Below the pieces are notes generated by a model that saw nothing but the letters and a program-made list of their open reading frames with translations, did not search any database and was not told the origin of the DNA. Shown here piece after piece: positions 1-8,134 of a DNA stretch of 64,000 nucleotides. Position numbers and translations under genes: made by a program. Source of the stretch: Nocardioides sp. SLBN-35. Lineage in GTDB: Bacteria > Actinomycetota > Actinomycetes > Propionibacteriales > Nocardioidaceae. Each line of letters starts with the position of its first letter. Position 1 is the stretch's first letter. The stretch spans positions 2,170,001 to 2,234,000 of the forward strand of contig NZ_VFNU01000001.1 in the NCBI RefSeq assembly GCF_006715725.1, given 5' to 3'.

Positions 1-44
1 CGAGGCTGTCGTGGACATGGGCCGAGGGTGGCCGACCCGACCTG

Positions 45-719
45 TCAGGAACCTGACTGCTCGAATCGGTAGCCGACGCCCCGGGCGGTGGTGATCTCGG
101 CCGCCATGTCGACCTCGGAGATCTTGCGTCGCACCCGGCGCAGGTAGGAGTCGAGGGTGTTCTCGCTGACCATCGCGCCGTCGGGCCAGGCGGCCGCGAC
201 GAGCGTGGCGCGGCGGACCACCTCGCCGGGACGGGCCATCAAGGTGGCCAGGATCCGGAACTCCGTAGGGCTGAGTGCCACCTCGCCGGACCCGTCGACC
301 AGTGCGTGCCGCGTCGGGTCGAGCCGGACCCCGTTCGTGGTCGCCGTGGCTGGCGCACTACGGCGTACCAGCACCTCGACCCTGGCGAGCAGCTCCTTCA
401 CCGCGAAGGGCTTGACCAGGTAGTCGTCAGCGCCGGCGCCGAAACCGGCAAGCCGGTCGTGGAGGGCGTCGAGCGCGGTCAGGAAGAGCACCGGCGCCTC
501 CTGGCCTCCTGCCCGCAGCGCCTGGCACAGGTCGCGACCGTCGCCGTCGGGCAGGCCGACGTCGAGGATCAGGGCGCCAATCTGGGTCGGGGCGGCCAGC
601 AGCCGCATCGCCTCGCCGGCGTCGTGCGCGACCACCGGCTCGTGGCCGGCCAGTCGCAGCGCGTCGGCCACGACGCGGCGGATCTCGGGATCGTCCTCGC
701 ACACTCCGACCCGCGCCAT
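45..719 (-). CDS. OmpR/PhoB-type response regulator
   Basis: A 224-residue two-component response regulator, expected to bind DNA in the cytoplasm after phosphorylation by a sensor kinase. The receiver domain (about 1-115) shows the acidic pocket E8-D9-D10, the phospho-acceptor D53 in 'LILDVGLPDGDG', the switch Thr81 and the conserved Lys103 in 'LVKPF'. The C-terminal winged helix (about 128-220) has the OmpR pattern 'LSPTEFRILATLMARPGEVV' and ends in 'RGVGYRF'. The partner is almost certainly the histidine kinase starting 26 nt away on the other strand. Kinase and regulator usually share one operon, so this divergent arrangement is unusual. The signal sensed cannot be told. Confidence 0.93.
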   Translation of the reverse strand: MARVGVCEDDPEIRRVVADALRLAGHEPVVAHDAGEAMRLLAAPTQIGALILDVGLPDGDGRDLCQALRAGGQEAPVLFLTALDALHDRLAGFGAGADDYLVKPFAVKELLARVEVLVRRSAPATATTNGVRLDPTRHALVDGSGEVALSPTEFRILATLMARPGEVVRRATLVAAAWPDGAMVSENTLDSYLRRVRRKISEVDMAAEITTARGVGYRFEQSGS

Positions 720-745
720 GCCGACCAGCCTGCCATGCTGGCCGC

Positions 746-2046
746 GTGCGCAGGCGGATCGTGGTCTCGACGGTGCTGCTGATGCTCGCGGTCATGGTCG
801 CGGTCGGCTGCGGTATCCAGATCGTGCTCGCGCTGACGGCCGAGCGCGACATCGGCCGCGTCCTCGAGGCGCGCACCGACACGGTGATCGCGGTCGCACG
901 CTCCGACGGCTCGGCTGCCGTTGCACTGGCCGGCCGGGTCGAGCCCGGGGTGCGGGTGTACGACGCCGCGGGATCGGTCGTGGTGGACACCCTCGCCTCC
1001 TCCGAGCGTGCAGGAGCCGACCGGCTCGCGCGCGTGAGGTCGGTGCGTGACCTCGCGCCGAACGAGAGCGTGCGGCTGCGGGCGACGCCGTTCCGCACGC
1101 CCGCCGGGTGGCACGGCGTGGTGGTGGTCGCGGAGCCGACCGGGCCCTACGAGCGGGCGGAGCGGTACGCCCTCCTCGCGACCGTCGTGGCCGGCGCCGT
1201 CGTCCTGCTGGCCAGTGGCCTGCTCGCGAGCCGGATCACCTCGCAGGCGCTGCGGCCGGTGGCGACGATGGCCGACCGGGCAGCGGACTGGAGCGCCCGC
1301 GACGTCGGCCGCCGCTTCGGGGAGGTCCCTGACGGCCCGGAGCTCGCGCACCTCGCGACCACCCTCGACGGCTGCTCGACCGGGTCGCGCGGGCCCTGGA
1401 GTCCGAGCAGCGGCTGACCTCCGAGCTTGCCCATGAGCTGCGGACCCCGCTCACCGGCATCGTCGGGACGGTCGAGCTGCTGGAGCTGCGAGGAGGCGGT
1501 GCGCCGGAGGATCGGGCCGACCTGGCCCGGGTCCTCGGCCTGGCCCGCTCCATGAGCGAGACGATCACGACCCTGCTGGCGATGGCGCGCGAGCGCGCAT
1601 CCCACGGAGACCCGACCCATGTCGACGACGTGATCGACGAGCTGCGTGACGCGGCCGGCGAGACGGTCGAGCTCGTCGCCGACGTGGCCTCCGACGCCGC
1701 GGTCATCGTCCCCGCTGCGGTGCTGGTGCGGGTGCTGGCGCCGGTGGTGGACAACGCCGCGCGGTTCGCTGAGTCCAGGGTCGACGTGGAGGCACGCCGC
1801 GAGGGCGGCTCCGTCGTCATCGAGGTGGAGGACGACGGACCGGGCCTGGCCGCGGGGGTGCGGGAGCGCGCGTTCGAGCCCGGCTTCTCGGGCCGCGGCG
1901 GCACCGGCCTGGGGCTCCCGCTGAGTCGCCGGATCGCCGCCACGGTGGGTGGTTCGGTCGAGGCGGTGGACGCGCGGGGGAGCGGCGCGCGGTTCCGGGT
2001 CGCCCTTCCTGCGGCGCCCGACCGTGCTCACAACGTATCGTTGTGA
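746..2046 (+). pseudogene. Sensor histidine kinase broken by a one-base frameshift
   Basis: The GTG at 746 opens a membrane kinase: TM1 (about residues 6-30), an extracytoplasmic segment, TM2 (about 150-172) and HAMP. That frame stops at 1417. The remainder lies in the +1-shifted frame and is intact to 2046: H-box 'SELAHELRTPLTGI', N-box 'DNAARF', G1 'EDDGPGL' and G2 'GTGLGL'. Both frames join cleanly if one base is restored at about 1370-1372 (GG-CTG read as GGC CTG), giving an uninterrupted HAMP-DHp linker. The break is therefore a single-base deletion, either a real mutation or a sequencing error. Unrepaired, no membrane-anchored kinase would be made. The stop overlaps the LysR start (GTGA). 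Confidence 0.85.
2031..2043. promoter_or_regulatory. Inverted repeat at the LysR gene start (possible operator)
   Basis: A perfect palindrome CAACG-TAT-CGTTG lies exactly at the end of the kinase gene and abuts the proposed LysR start. LysR regulators often bind such dyads (T-N11-A type) next to their own gene. If this is an autoregulatory operator, the ATG at 2049 is a more comfortable start than the GTG at 2043. The function is inferred. Confidence 0.4.
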
Positions 2047-2975
2047 GCATGCTCGGCCCCCACGTCCCCGACCTGCGTGCGCTGGAGCTGCTCGTCGTCG
2101 TCGCCCGGACCGGTTCGCTGGGGGCTGCCGCCACTGAGCTGGGCATCAGCCAGCAGGCCGCGTCCTCCCGGGTGCGGACCATGGAGGCGCTCGTCGGGGA
2201 GCCGCTCGTGGCCCGCAGCAAGCGCGGCTCGGAGCTGACGCCGACCGGCGAGCTGGTCGTGCAGTGGGCCGACCGGGTGCTCGACGCCGCACAGGAGCTG
2301 GACGCCGGCATCGCCGCCCTGCGGGCCGATCGTCGCGGCCACCTCGACATCGCCGCCAGCCTCACCATCGCCGAGCATCTGCTGCCCGGCTGGCTGGTCG
2401 GCCTGCGCGCGCAGCAGGTGCAGCGCGGCCAGCAGCCGACCGAGGTCAGGATGACCGCGACCAACAGCGTCCGGGTGGCCGAGCTGGTCGAGGGCGGCGA
2501 CGTGGCGCTCGGGTTCGTCGAGGGTCCCGAGGCCCCGCGCGGCCTGCGTCGCCGCCTGGTCGGCACCGACGAGCTGCTCGTCGTCGTCGGACCCCAGCAC
2601 CCGTGGTCGCTGAGGTCCCGTCGCCGGGTGAGCGCCGAGACCCTCGCGGCCACGCCGCTCGTCGTACGGGAGGCGGGGTCGGGCACCCGCACCGTCCTCG
2701 AGCGGGCCCTCGCCGACCTGCCCCGCGCGACGCCCGTCCTCGAGCTCTCCAGCACCGCTGCCGTGCGAGCCGCCGTCGCCGCCGGTGCCGGTCCGGCCGC
2801 GGTCGGCGCGCACGCCGTACGCGACGACCTCGCCACCGGTCGGCTGGTCCGGATCACCGTCACCGGCCTCGACCTCACCCGCCGCCTGCACGCGGTCTGG
2901 AAGGGCGGGCCGCACCCGCCCGAGGGACCGGCGCGCGAGCTGGTCGCCTGGGCCGCTCGCAGTCCTCGTACCTGA
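2043..2975 (+). CDS. LysR-family transcriptional regulator
   Basis: A 310-residue LysR-type regulator. The N-terminal winged HTH (about 8-68) contains 'LRALELLVVVARTGSLGAAA' followed by 'ISQQAASSRVRTMEALVG'. A type-2 periplasmic-binding-like effector domain follows (about 95-300). The GTG at 2043 overlaps the kinase stop; an in-frame ATG at 2049 is an equally possible start. The stop codon lies inside the left arm of a long hairpin (2966-3024) that probably ends transcription. No adjacent metabolic gene reveals the effector; the nearest downstream gene is convergent. The family is certain, the regulon is unknown. Confidence 0.9.
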   Translation: MSMLGPHVPDLRALELLVVVARTGSLGAAATELGISQQAASSRVRTMEALVGEPLVARSKRGSELTPTGELVVQWADRVLDAAQELDAGIAALRADRRGHLDIAASLTIAEHLLPGWLVGLRAQQVQRGQQPTEVRMTATNSVRVAELVEGGDVALGFVEGPEAPRGLRRRLVGTDELLVVVGPQHPWSLRSRRRVSAETLAATPLVVREAGSGTRTVLERALADLPRATPVLELSSTAAVRAAVAAGAGPAAVGAHAVRDDLATGRLVRITVTGLDLTRRLHAVWKGGPHPPEGPARELVAWAARSPRT

Positions 2976-3024
2976 CGAATCTGTCGTGGACCGGCCACGG
3001 AAGGAGCAGATCCGTCAGGTACGA
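2966..3024. terminator. Long hairpin between convergent genes (copy 1 of a repeat pair)
   Basis: The left arm TCGTACCTGACGAATCTG (2966-2983) and right arm CAGATCCGTCAGGTACGA (3007-3024) pair over 18 positions with one mismatch, around a 23-nt loop. The stop codons of both converging genes fall inside the arms, since both reading frames end in CGT ACC TGA. There is no U-tract. It probably acts as a bidirectional terminator. The same arms recur inverted at 4107-4165. Confidence 0.7.
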
Positions 3025-4049
3025 CGGTGCCGGAGCCAGATCTCGCGCTGCGCGGGTGTGAGCGCGCGCCGACGCGCCACGGTCGAGGTGTCGACCCACC
3101 AGTCGGGCTGTGCGAGTGTCCAGGTGCGTGGCACGGTCGGCCCGGCGGCGCGGGCCAGCGCTCCGTCGAGCCGGTACCGGAAGCGCGCCGCTTCGCCGCG
3201 TCCCGCCATCATCGTGACCACCTCGATGCCCGCCCGGCGAGTGAGCTCCTCACGCATCAGGTCGCGACTGTGCCGACCGCCCTCCAGGTGATCGACGCCG
3301 TCGTAGTCGCCGGCGACGCCCGCTACGGGGTCGAGAAGGTCGGGGGTGAACAGGTGGCGGCCCTGCAGGTCGAAGATCGGGGCATTGCAGAGCAGGATGC
3401 CGCTGCGGTGCTGGTGCCAGATCCGCCGCATCACGACCTCCATCGGCGACCAGGCGTTCTCGTCGGCCACGGCGAGGGCGCGTTCGAGGCGGCGCTTGCC
3501 GCGGCGGCTGATCAGGCGTGCGGTGTAGGCGTGCAGGGAGGCGAGGTCGACCAGGTCGTCGTACGCGGCCATGTCGATCGCGCGGACGGCGGCGATGTCG
3601 TCGGAGGCGGTGCGGGCTTCGAAGGTGACCGAGCGCAACGGGATCGTGACGGGGAGCCCGTCGATGACGACGACGTCGTCGGCGAAGAGCCAGTCCTCCG
3701 AGAGGGTCACCCCCGGCCGCTTGCGGGCGACCCGTCGGTCGCCCAGCGCCACCGGCACCGGCAGCGCCGACCCGTCGGCGGCGACACCGTCGAACCACCG
3801 TGCTTCGAGCCAGCTCAGTGCGGCCCAGCCGGTCGCTGCCGAGCCGGGTGGGAGGCAGGCGACGGCTTCGAGGATGCGTTGCTGCGTCGTGAGGGCGACG
3901 TCGGCGGGCACGAAGTGGTACGGCCCGGCAGTGCGCCAGCGCCGTCCACGGACCTGCCCTGGGGTCGGCCCGGCACGGCCGGACGGATCGATGCGCACCG
4001 GCACGACCAGACCGGAGCGGGTGATGTCGAGTCCCATGCCGGCGAGCAT
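3015..4049 (-). CDS. Unknown protein with a DUF559/Vsr-like C-terminus
   Basis: A 344-residue protein I cannot assign to a characterised family. The N-terminal third ('GPYHFVPADVALTTQQRILE' onward) looks like the winged-helix start of AbiEi-type or DUF559-linked proteins of actinobacteria. The C-terminal part has 'GDYDGVDHLEGGRHSRDLMR' followed by 'EELTRRAGIEVV', which resembles the D-x-DG-x-H...D core of DUF559/Vsr restriction-endonuclease-like folds. It could be a nuclease, an antitoxin-like protein or an inactive relative. It stands alone, and both flanks carry the same 59-nt hairpin in inverted orientation, which suggests a discrete cassette. There are no membrane segments. Confidence 0.6.
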   Translation of the reverse strand: MLAGMGLDITRSGLVVPVRIDPSGRAGPTPGQVRGRRWRTAGPYHFVPADVALTTQQRILEAVACLPPGSAATGWAALSWLEARWFDGVAADGSALPVPVALGDRRVARKRPGVTLSEDWLFADDVVVIDGLPVTIPLRSVTFEARTASDDIAAVRAIDMAAYDDLVDLASLHAYTARLISRRGKRRLERALAVADENAWSPMEVVMRRIWHQHRSGILLCNAPIFDLQGRHLFTPDLLDPVAGVAGDYDGVDHLEGGRHSRDLMREELTRRAGIEVVTMMAGRGEAARFRYRLDGALARAAGPTVPRTWTLAQPDWWVDTSTVARRRALTPAQREIWLRHRRT

Positions 4050-4106
4050 GGGTGAGATCGGGAGTGGTTGCGAGGCTCATCCACAGGCCGCGCGGAGCCT
4101 GGCACG

Positions 4107-4165
4107 TCGTACCTGACGGATCTGTCGCGATCTGCCCGTCGAGAGAGCAGATTCGTCAGGTACGA
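4107..4165. terminator. Long hairpin downstream of phhA (copy 2, inverted)
   Basis: The arms TCGTACCTGACGGATCTG (4107-4124) and CAGATTCGTCAGGTACGA (4148-4165) enclose a 23-nt loop; pairing continues two more bases outwards. Reverse-complemented, both arms are identical to those at 2966-3024 while the loops differ. It sits 12 nt past the phhA stop, fitting a terminator for that gene. Confidence 0.7.
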
Positions 4166-4177
4166 CGCGAGCCCGGG

Positions 4178-5074
4178 TCAGGCGTGGGCCGGGGTGCGGG
4201 CCAGGATCTCGGCGATCGAGTCGTCGGTGCAGTCGGCCCAGAATCCGCCGACGACGTCCTCGAGCTGGGTGAACGAGTCAGCGACGTACAGCACGTCCTG
4301 GTAGTCGGTGATGTCGTAGAGCTGGGTGCCCATCGCGGCGATGTCGAGCGGGCGGATGTTCATGCCGCGGAACGCCTCGATCTCGCCGGGGGAGGAGAGG
4401 ATGCCGGCGCCGTACGCCTTGAGCTCGCCGGACTCCCACAGCACGCCGAACTCGAGGGTGAACCAGAAGACCTTGCTGACGAACTCCAGCGCCTCGGTGG
4501 TGCGGACCCGGCGGGAGGCCTGGCCGGCGAGCTCGTAGAGCGCGGTGAAGCGCGGGTTCGCGAGGGTGTTGCCGTGGCCGACGACCTCGTGCAGCACGTC
4601 GGGCTCGGGCGTGTAGAGCGGCACCGAGTGGTGGCGGACGTACTGCGTGGACCAGAACCCCCTGTCGGCGAGCGTGCCGTAGAACTCGCGCAGCGGGACC
4701 AGGCCGGCGGCGGGGCGGTAGCTGAAGCCGGTCAGCGGCGCGAGCCACTCGCTGACCTCGGCGAGCTGCGGGATCCGGTCGATCGGGAGGCCGAGGGACT
4801 CCTTGCCGTCGAGGAACTCACGGCAGCCGTAGGCGCGGTGCTTGGTCACCAGCGCCTCGCTGACGACCCGCCACACCTCGTGCTCGTCGGCGGTGTACTC
4901 CGCCGTCGGGCAGGGCTGGCCCGGACGCCAGTTGCTGGCGAGGGTGGCGAGGGCGTCGCGACGGGCGCGGTACGCCGGGTCGGCGAACCCGGGGTGGTCG
5001 GCACCGAGATGGACCTTGAGCGAACCGTCCTCGTCGGCGGTCACGGGCGCGAAGTACTGACCTTCCTCGAACAT
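4178..5074 (-). CDS. phhA: Phenylalanine 4-monooxygenase
   Basis: A pterin-dependent, non-haem-iron aromatic amino acid hydroxylase converting phenylalanine to tyrosine, 298 residues, the usual bacterial length. The catalytic core shows 'PEPDVLHEVVGH' (the two iron-binding histidines) and 'FTLEFGVL' (the iron-binding glutamate). The start is ATG 5074; a longer open frame upstream has no family similarity. It is divergent from an Lrp/AsnC regulator beginning 90 nt away, a common arrangement in which the regulator controls phhA in response to an amino acid. It ends just before a long hairpin. The likely role is phenylalanine catabolism or tyrosine supply. Confidence 0.95.
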   Translation of the reverse strand: MFEEGQYFAPVTADEDGSLKVHLGADHPGFADPAYRARRDALATLASNWRPGQPCPTAEYTADEHEVWRVVSEALVTKHRAYGCREFLDGKESLGLPIDRIPQLAEVSEWLAPLTGFSYRPAAGLVPLREFYGTLADRGFWSTQYVRHHSVPLYTPEPDVLHEVVGHGNTLANPRFTALYELAGQASRRVRTTEALEFVSKVFWFTLEFGVLWESGELKAYGAGILSSPGEIEAFRGMNIRPLDIAAMGTQLYDITDYQDVLYVADSFTQLEDVVGGFWADCTDDSIAEILARTPAHA

Positions 5075-5119
5075 GGCAGCAGTCTGTGACTCGGTCCACA
5101 CAAATGCGAGTCGGGTCGG

Positions 5120-5135
5120 ACGAATGGCTATCCGT
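5120..5135. promoter_or_regulatory. Imperfect dyad in the phhA/lrp intergenic region
   Basis: ACGAATGGCTATCCGT matches its own reverse complement at 12 of 16 positions and lies between the divergent phhA and Lrp-type genes. This is the position and size expected for an Lrp/AsnC site. The assignment is tentative. Confidence 0.3.
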
Positions 5136-5164
5136 GACGCCTGATCGGTGGCAATCTGTCTCGT

Positions 5165-5593
5165 ATGGATGGTGTCGACAGCGAGATTCTGGACGTCCTG
5201 CGGGCCGACTCCCGGACCTCGATCCGGGAGGTCGCCGAGCGCGTGGGGATCAGCCGGGCCAGCGCCTACGCGCGGGTCAGGCGGCTCGTGGACACGGGCG
5301 TGATCCGCGGGTTCACCATCGACGTCGACCCCGCGGCGCTGGGACTGGGCCTGCCGGCGTACATCCACGTCCGGATCAAGCAGAACACCTGGAAGACGTT
5401 CCGCTCGAAGGTGTGGGCGATGGAGGAGGCCGCGCACGTCGCGCTGGTGGCCGGTGACTTCGACTGCGTGATCCTGGTCCGCGCCCGCGACGCCGAGCAC
5501 CTGCGCGAGCTGGTCCTCGAGCGGATCCAGTCGCTGCCCGAGGTCGTCGCGACCCAGACCGTGCTGGTGTTCGAGGAGCACGTCGGTCACTGA
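5165..5593 (+). CDS. Lrp/AsnC-family transcriptional regulator
   Basis: A 142-residue Lrp/AsnC protein. The N-terminal HTH (about 1-55) reads 'DSEILDVLRADSRTSIREVA' then 'ISRASAYARVRRLVDTGVI'. The RAM ligand-binding domain follows (about 65-140), with 'HVALVAGDFDCVILVRARD'. Start ATG 5165. It is transcribed away from phhA, so the inferred role is amino-acid-responsive control of phhA and of itself. An SDR gene follows after about 11 nt and may be co-transcribed. Confidence 0.92.
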   Translation: MDGVDSEILDVLRADSRTSIREVAERVGISRASAYARVRRLVDTGVIRGFTIDVDPAALGLGLPAYIHVRIKQNTWKTFRSKVWAMEEAAHVALVAGDFDCVILVRARDAEHLRELVLERIQSLPEVVATQTVLVFEEHVGH

Positions 5594-5604
5594 TCTGCGA
5601 GCCT

Positions 5605-6393
5605 GTGCGCATGGCTGGGCTCGCGTTCGTGTTCGGTGGTTCGGAGGGGATCGGCCTCGCGGTCGCGGAGCGGCTGGTCGCCTCCGGGCGGCGGGTGGTG
5701 GTGCTGTCGCGGTCGGCGGCCAAGCTGGACGCGGCACTGGTCCGGCTGGGGACCGGTGCACTCGCTCGGGCGGTTGACGTGTCGGACCCGCTGGCGACCC
5801 GAGCCGCGGTCGACGTGCTGGTCGCCGAGGTCGGCGTACCCGGCCTGGTGGTGACGACCGCGGGCTATGCGCGGCCCGGGTACCTCGAGGACCTGCCGGC
5901 CGAGGACGTGACCGGCATGGTCACGACCAACCTGCTCGGCACCATCAACGTCTGCCGCGCGGTGCTGCCACACCTGCGTGCCTCCGGCAGCGGCACCATC
6001 GTCACGACCTCCTCGATGGCCGGGCTCGCCGGGGTGTTCGGCTACACGGTCTACAGCGCGACGAAGTTCGGCGTGATCGGGTTCTCCGAGGCGCTGCGCC
6101 GCGAGGTCCGGCCCTACGGGCTGCGGGTGCTGGTCCTGTGCCCGCCGAACACGCTGACCCCCGGCTTCGACGAGGAGAACCGGCACAAGCCGGCCGAGGT
6201 GCTCGCCGCGGAGGAGAGCGTCGCGACGCTCGCGCCGGAGGCAGTGGCCGACGCGCTGGTGCGCGCGCTGGCCCGGCGGCGCGGGTTCCTCGTCGTACCC
6301 GGTCGAGACAGCCGGCTCGCCGCCGTCGCCATCCGACACCTGCCGTTCGTGGTCGACCGGGCCCTGCGGCGCCCGGAGGCCTCCTCAGGCTGA
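5605..6393 (+). CDS. Short-chain dehydrogenase, 3-ketodihydrosphingosine-reductase-like
   Basis: A classical SDR of about 260 residues. The NAD(P)-binding motif is 'FGGSEGIG', the catalytic Tyr-Lys is in 'YSATKFG', and a serine pair precedes it in 'TTSSMAG'. After the active site, 'PPNTLTPGFDEENRHKP' resembles the KDSR subgroup, which reduces 3-ketodihydrosphingosine in eukaryotes; the bacterial substrate is open. The start is uncertain: GTG 5605 or ATG 5611, the latter giving MAGLAFVF. It follows the Lrp gene closely and overlaps the convergent hydrolase by 9 nt. A fatty or polyketide-type ketone substrate is possible. Confidence 0.8.
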   Translation: MRMAGLAFVFGGSEGIGLAVAERLVASGRRVVVLSRSAAKLDAALVRLGTGALARAVDVSDPLATRAAVDVLVAEVGVPGLVVTTAGYARPGYLEDLPAEDVTGMVTTNLLGTINVCRAVLPHLRASGSGTIVTTSSMAGLAGVFGYTVYSATKFGVIGFSEALRREVRPYGLRVLVLCPPNTLTPGFDEENRHKPAEVLAAEESVATLAPEAVADALVRALARRRGFLVVPGRDSRLAAVAIRHLPFVVDRALRRPEASSG

Positions 6394-7458
6394 GCGCCGC
6401 CTGCGGTCATGGGCCTCGAGGAACTCGTGGAGGTGCAACCACGTCGTCTCCGGGGCCTTGGTGCCAGTCAGTACGCCGAGGTGCCCGCCCGGCGCGAGCG
6501 GCAGCCGCACGTCGGGTGAGCCGGTCAGCAGCTCACCGACGTGGTGCGCGGCGGCCGGCGGGACGAGGACGTCGGTCCTGCCCGCCACGTTCATGACCGG
6601 CACGGTCACGGTCGCCAGGTCGATGAGGTGGTTGGGGCCCTGGATCCGGCCGGTGGCGAGCTCGTTGCGCAGCGCGAGGCGCTGGTAGACCTGCAGCGTC
6701 GCCCGCCCGGGGTAGGCGAGCATGTTGTTCATGATGTGGTCGACCGCCTGCACCTGACCGAGGAACTCGCGGTCCTCGCGCTTGTTCCACAGGGTCCGCG
6801 GCTTCTTGAGGTACGTCGGCAGCGCGGTCGCCTTGAACCCGATGCTCACCACCGGCGCCGGTACCGAGCCCGCCGCCTTGAGCGCGGAGCCCACCACCTT
6901 GCCGCGGGTGACCTTCGAGGCCACCTGGACCGGGCGCAGCAGTGGCTGCTTGGACAGGTCGAACGGGCTGGCCACCATGGCCACGGAGCGGATCGGCAGG
7001 TCGCGGTGGACGGCCGTCGTACCGAGGGAGAGCAAGCCGCCCATGCACCACCCGACCAGGTGCACGTCCCTGCCGCCCGCGTCCTCGGACACCTTGCGGA
7101 TCGCCGGCGGCAGCACGTCGTTGACGAAGTGCTCGATCCCGACCAGCCGGTCCTCGCCCCTGAGCGGGCCGTAGTCGACGAGGTACGTCGGCCGCCCGCG
7201 ATCGACGAACGCCTGCGCGAGCGAGAGCCCCTGGCGCAGGTCGAAGCACTTCGCCTGCGAACCGAGCGGCGGCACGAGGAGCACGGGAATCCCCTTGCTG
7301 CGCACGCCCTTCGCCTTGTCGTAGCGGTGCAGCTCGCGGGTCCGCCCGGTGTCGATCACCTCCGACGGGGTGCGGGTCAGGTCGGCGATCCCGCCCTTGA
7401 CGAGGAAGTCCCACAGGTTGAGGACGGACTGCTTCGAGGGAGCCTTCGGCGTAGCCAC
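6385..7458 (-). CDS. PhaC-like alpha/beta hydrolase
   Basis: A cytoplasmic alpha/beta-fold protein of about 357 residues related to poly(3-hydroxyalkanoate) synthases. The nucleophile elbow is 'GWCMGG', with cysteine where lipases have serine, as in PhaC. An acidic residue in 'VAGRTDVLVPP' and a histidine in 'LAPGGHLGVL' complete a plausible Cys-Asp-His triad. It is far shorter than typical PhaC (about 560-600), and the N-terminal PhaC domain is absent. True polymer synthesis is therefore uncertain; an acyltransferase or depolymerase-like role is possible. The start GTG 7458 gives VATPKAPSKQ; an in-frame extension to 7536 looks non-coding. It is divergent from the pilus operon. Confidence 0.75.
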   Translation of the reverse strand: MATPKAPSKQSVLNLWDFLVKGGIADLTRTPSEVIDTGRTRELHRYDKAKGVRSKGIPVLLVPPLGSQAKCFDLRQGLSLAQAFVDRGRPTYLVDYGPLRGEDRLVGIEHFVNDVLPPAIRKVSEDAGGRDVHLVGWCMGGLLSLGTTAVHRDLPIRSVAMVASPFDLSKQPLLRPVQVASKVTRGKVVGSALKAAGSVPAPVVSIGFKATALPTYLKKPRTLWNKREDREFLGQVQAVDHIMNNMLAYPGRATLQVYQRLALRNELATGRIQGPNHLIDLATVTVPVMNVAGRTDVLVPPAAAHHVGELLTGSPDVRLPLAPGGHLGVLTGTKAPETTWLHLHEFLEAHDRRRRSA

Positions 7459-7653
7459 GGAGTCAGTGTGGCCCACGTCACGGGGGTGGTAGCACGACCC
7501 GTCGCGAAATTCCGGAGATTCCGAAGCAGTACCCAAACGGCGGTAAAGAAAATGGAAAAGCCATGACGCCCCGTCGCACTGGGCGTTTCCTTGTCGTCAG
7601 CGCTCGGGGGCTGCTCCTTCTCATCAATCCTCTCTCCAACCGGAGGCTTTGGC
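7459..7653. promoter_or_regulatory. Divergent promoter and leader region of the pilus operon
   Basis: This 195-nt gap has an A-rich stretch (about 7535-7562) that stands out from the GC-rich surroundings, and a small hairpin ACGCCC-N9-GGGCGT (about 7566-7586) followed by TTT. It ends in CGGAGG, a good ribosome-binding site 7 nt before the pilA ATG. I do not recognise a known riboswitch. Promoters for pilA and for the hydrolase must both lie here. Confidence 0.45.
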
Positions 7654-8031
7654 ATGCGCCGACTCATCGACCGCCTTTCGGCGGCACGCCGCAACGACGG
7701 CGGCTTCACGCTCATCGAGCTCCTGATCGTCATCATCATCCTCGGCGTCCTCGCCGCCATCGTGGTCTTCTCCGTGCGGGGCATCACGGACACCGGCGAC
7801 GAGGCCGCTTGCAAGGCGAACTACAAGACGGCGCAAACGGCCCTCGAGGCCTACTACGCGAACGACGCGACGAACTCGTACCCTGCGGCGCTCGCTGATC
7901 TGGTGCCCGACTTCCTTGCGACCGACCCCAGCGCCGCTGGAGTCGACGCCAAGGTCAAGGTCGGCTACACGCACATCACAACTCCCAGCGAGAGCTACAC
8001 GCTCACGTCGGGTTCTGCCTGCACTCCCTGA
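7654..8031 (+). CDS. pilA: Type IV major pilin
   Basis: A 125-residue type IVa prepilin, exported and assembled into the pilus. It has a short basic leader, the prepilin peptidase site G17/F18, the conserved Glu at mature position 5 (E22) in 'GGFTLIELLIVIIILGVLAA', and the hydrophobic N-terminal helix. Two cysteines (in 'EAACKANYK' and near the C-terminus in 'GSACTP') probably form the C-terminal disulfide loop. Start ATG 7654 is chosen for the CGGAGG site and leader length; the open frame extends further upstream. It is first in the operon and separated from pilT by a strong hairpin, which fits high pilin expression. Confidence 0.93.
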   Translation: MRRLIDRLSAARRNDGGFTLIELLIVIIILGVLAAIVVFSVRGITDTGDEAACKANYKTAQTALEAYYANDATNSYPAALADLVPDFLATDPSAAGVDAKVKVGYTHITTPSESYTLTSGSACTP

Positions 8032-8056
8032 GTCGCGCACTCGTAGCGCTCAGTTG

Positions 8057-8094
8057 GAGCTGGGGGCCGACGCCGTCGCGGCGGCCCCCAGTTC
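8057..8094 (+). terminator. Hairpin between pilA and pilT (partial terminator or 3' stabiliser)
   Basis: CTGGGGGCCG (8060-8069) and CGGCCCCCAG (8082-8091) pair perfectly, and three more pairs including a G-U extend the stem outwards. It lies in the 103-nt pilA-pilT gap. Such stems commonly let a pilin transcript accumulate over downstream assembly genes. There is no U-tract, so read-through is likely. Confidence 0.65.
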
Positions 8095-8134
8095 CCGCAA
8101 CGCTCAGTACTGACTTACTGACTGGGGACATTCC

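Noticed and set aside
6385..7458. Annotation as a true PHA synthase
   Set aside because: It has the PhaC-like GxCxGG elbow but lacks the N-terminal domain and about 200 residues of the usual length.
7459..7653. A-rich leader of pilA considered as a c-di-GMP (GEMM) riboswitch
   Set aside because: The conserved core and tetraloop receptor of GEMM RNAs are not visible; only a 6-bp hairpin is.
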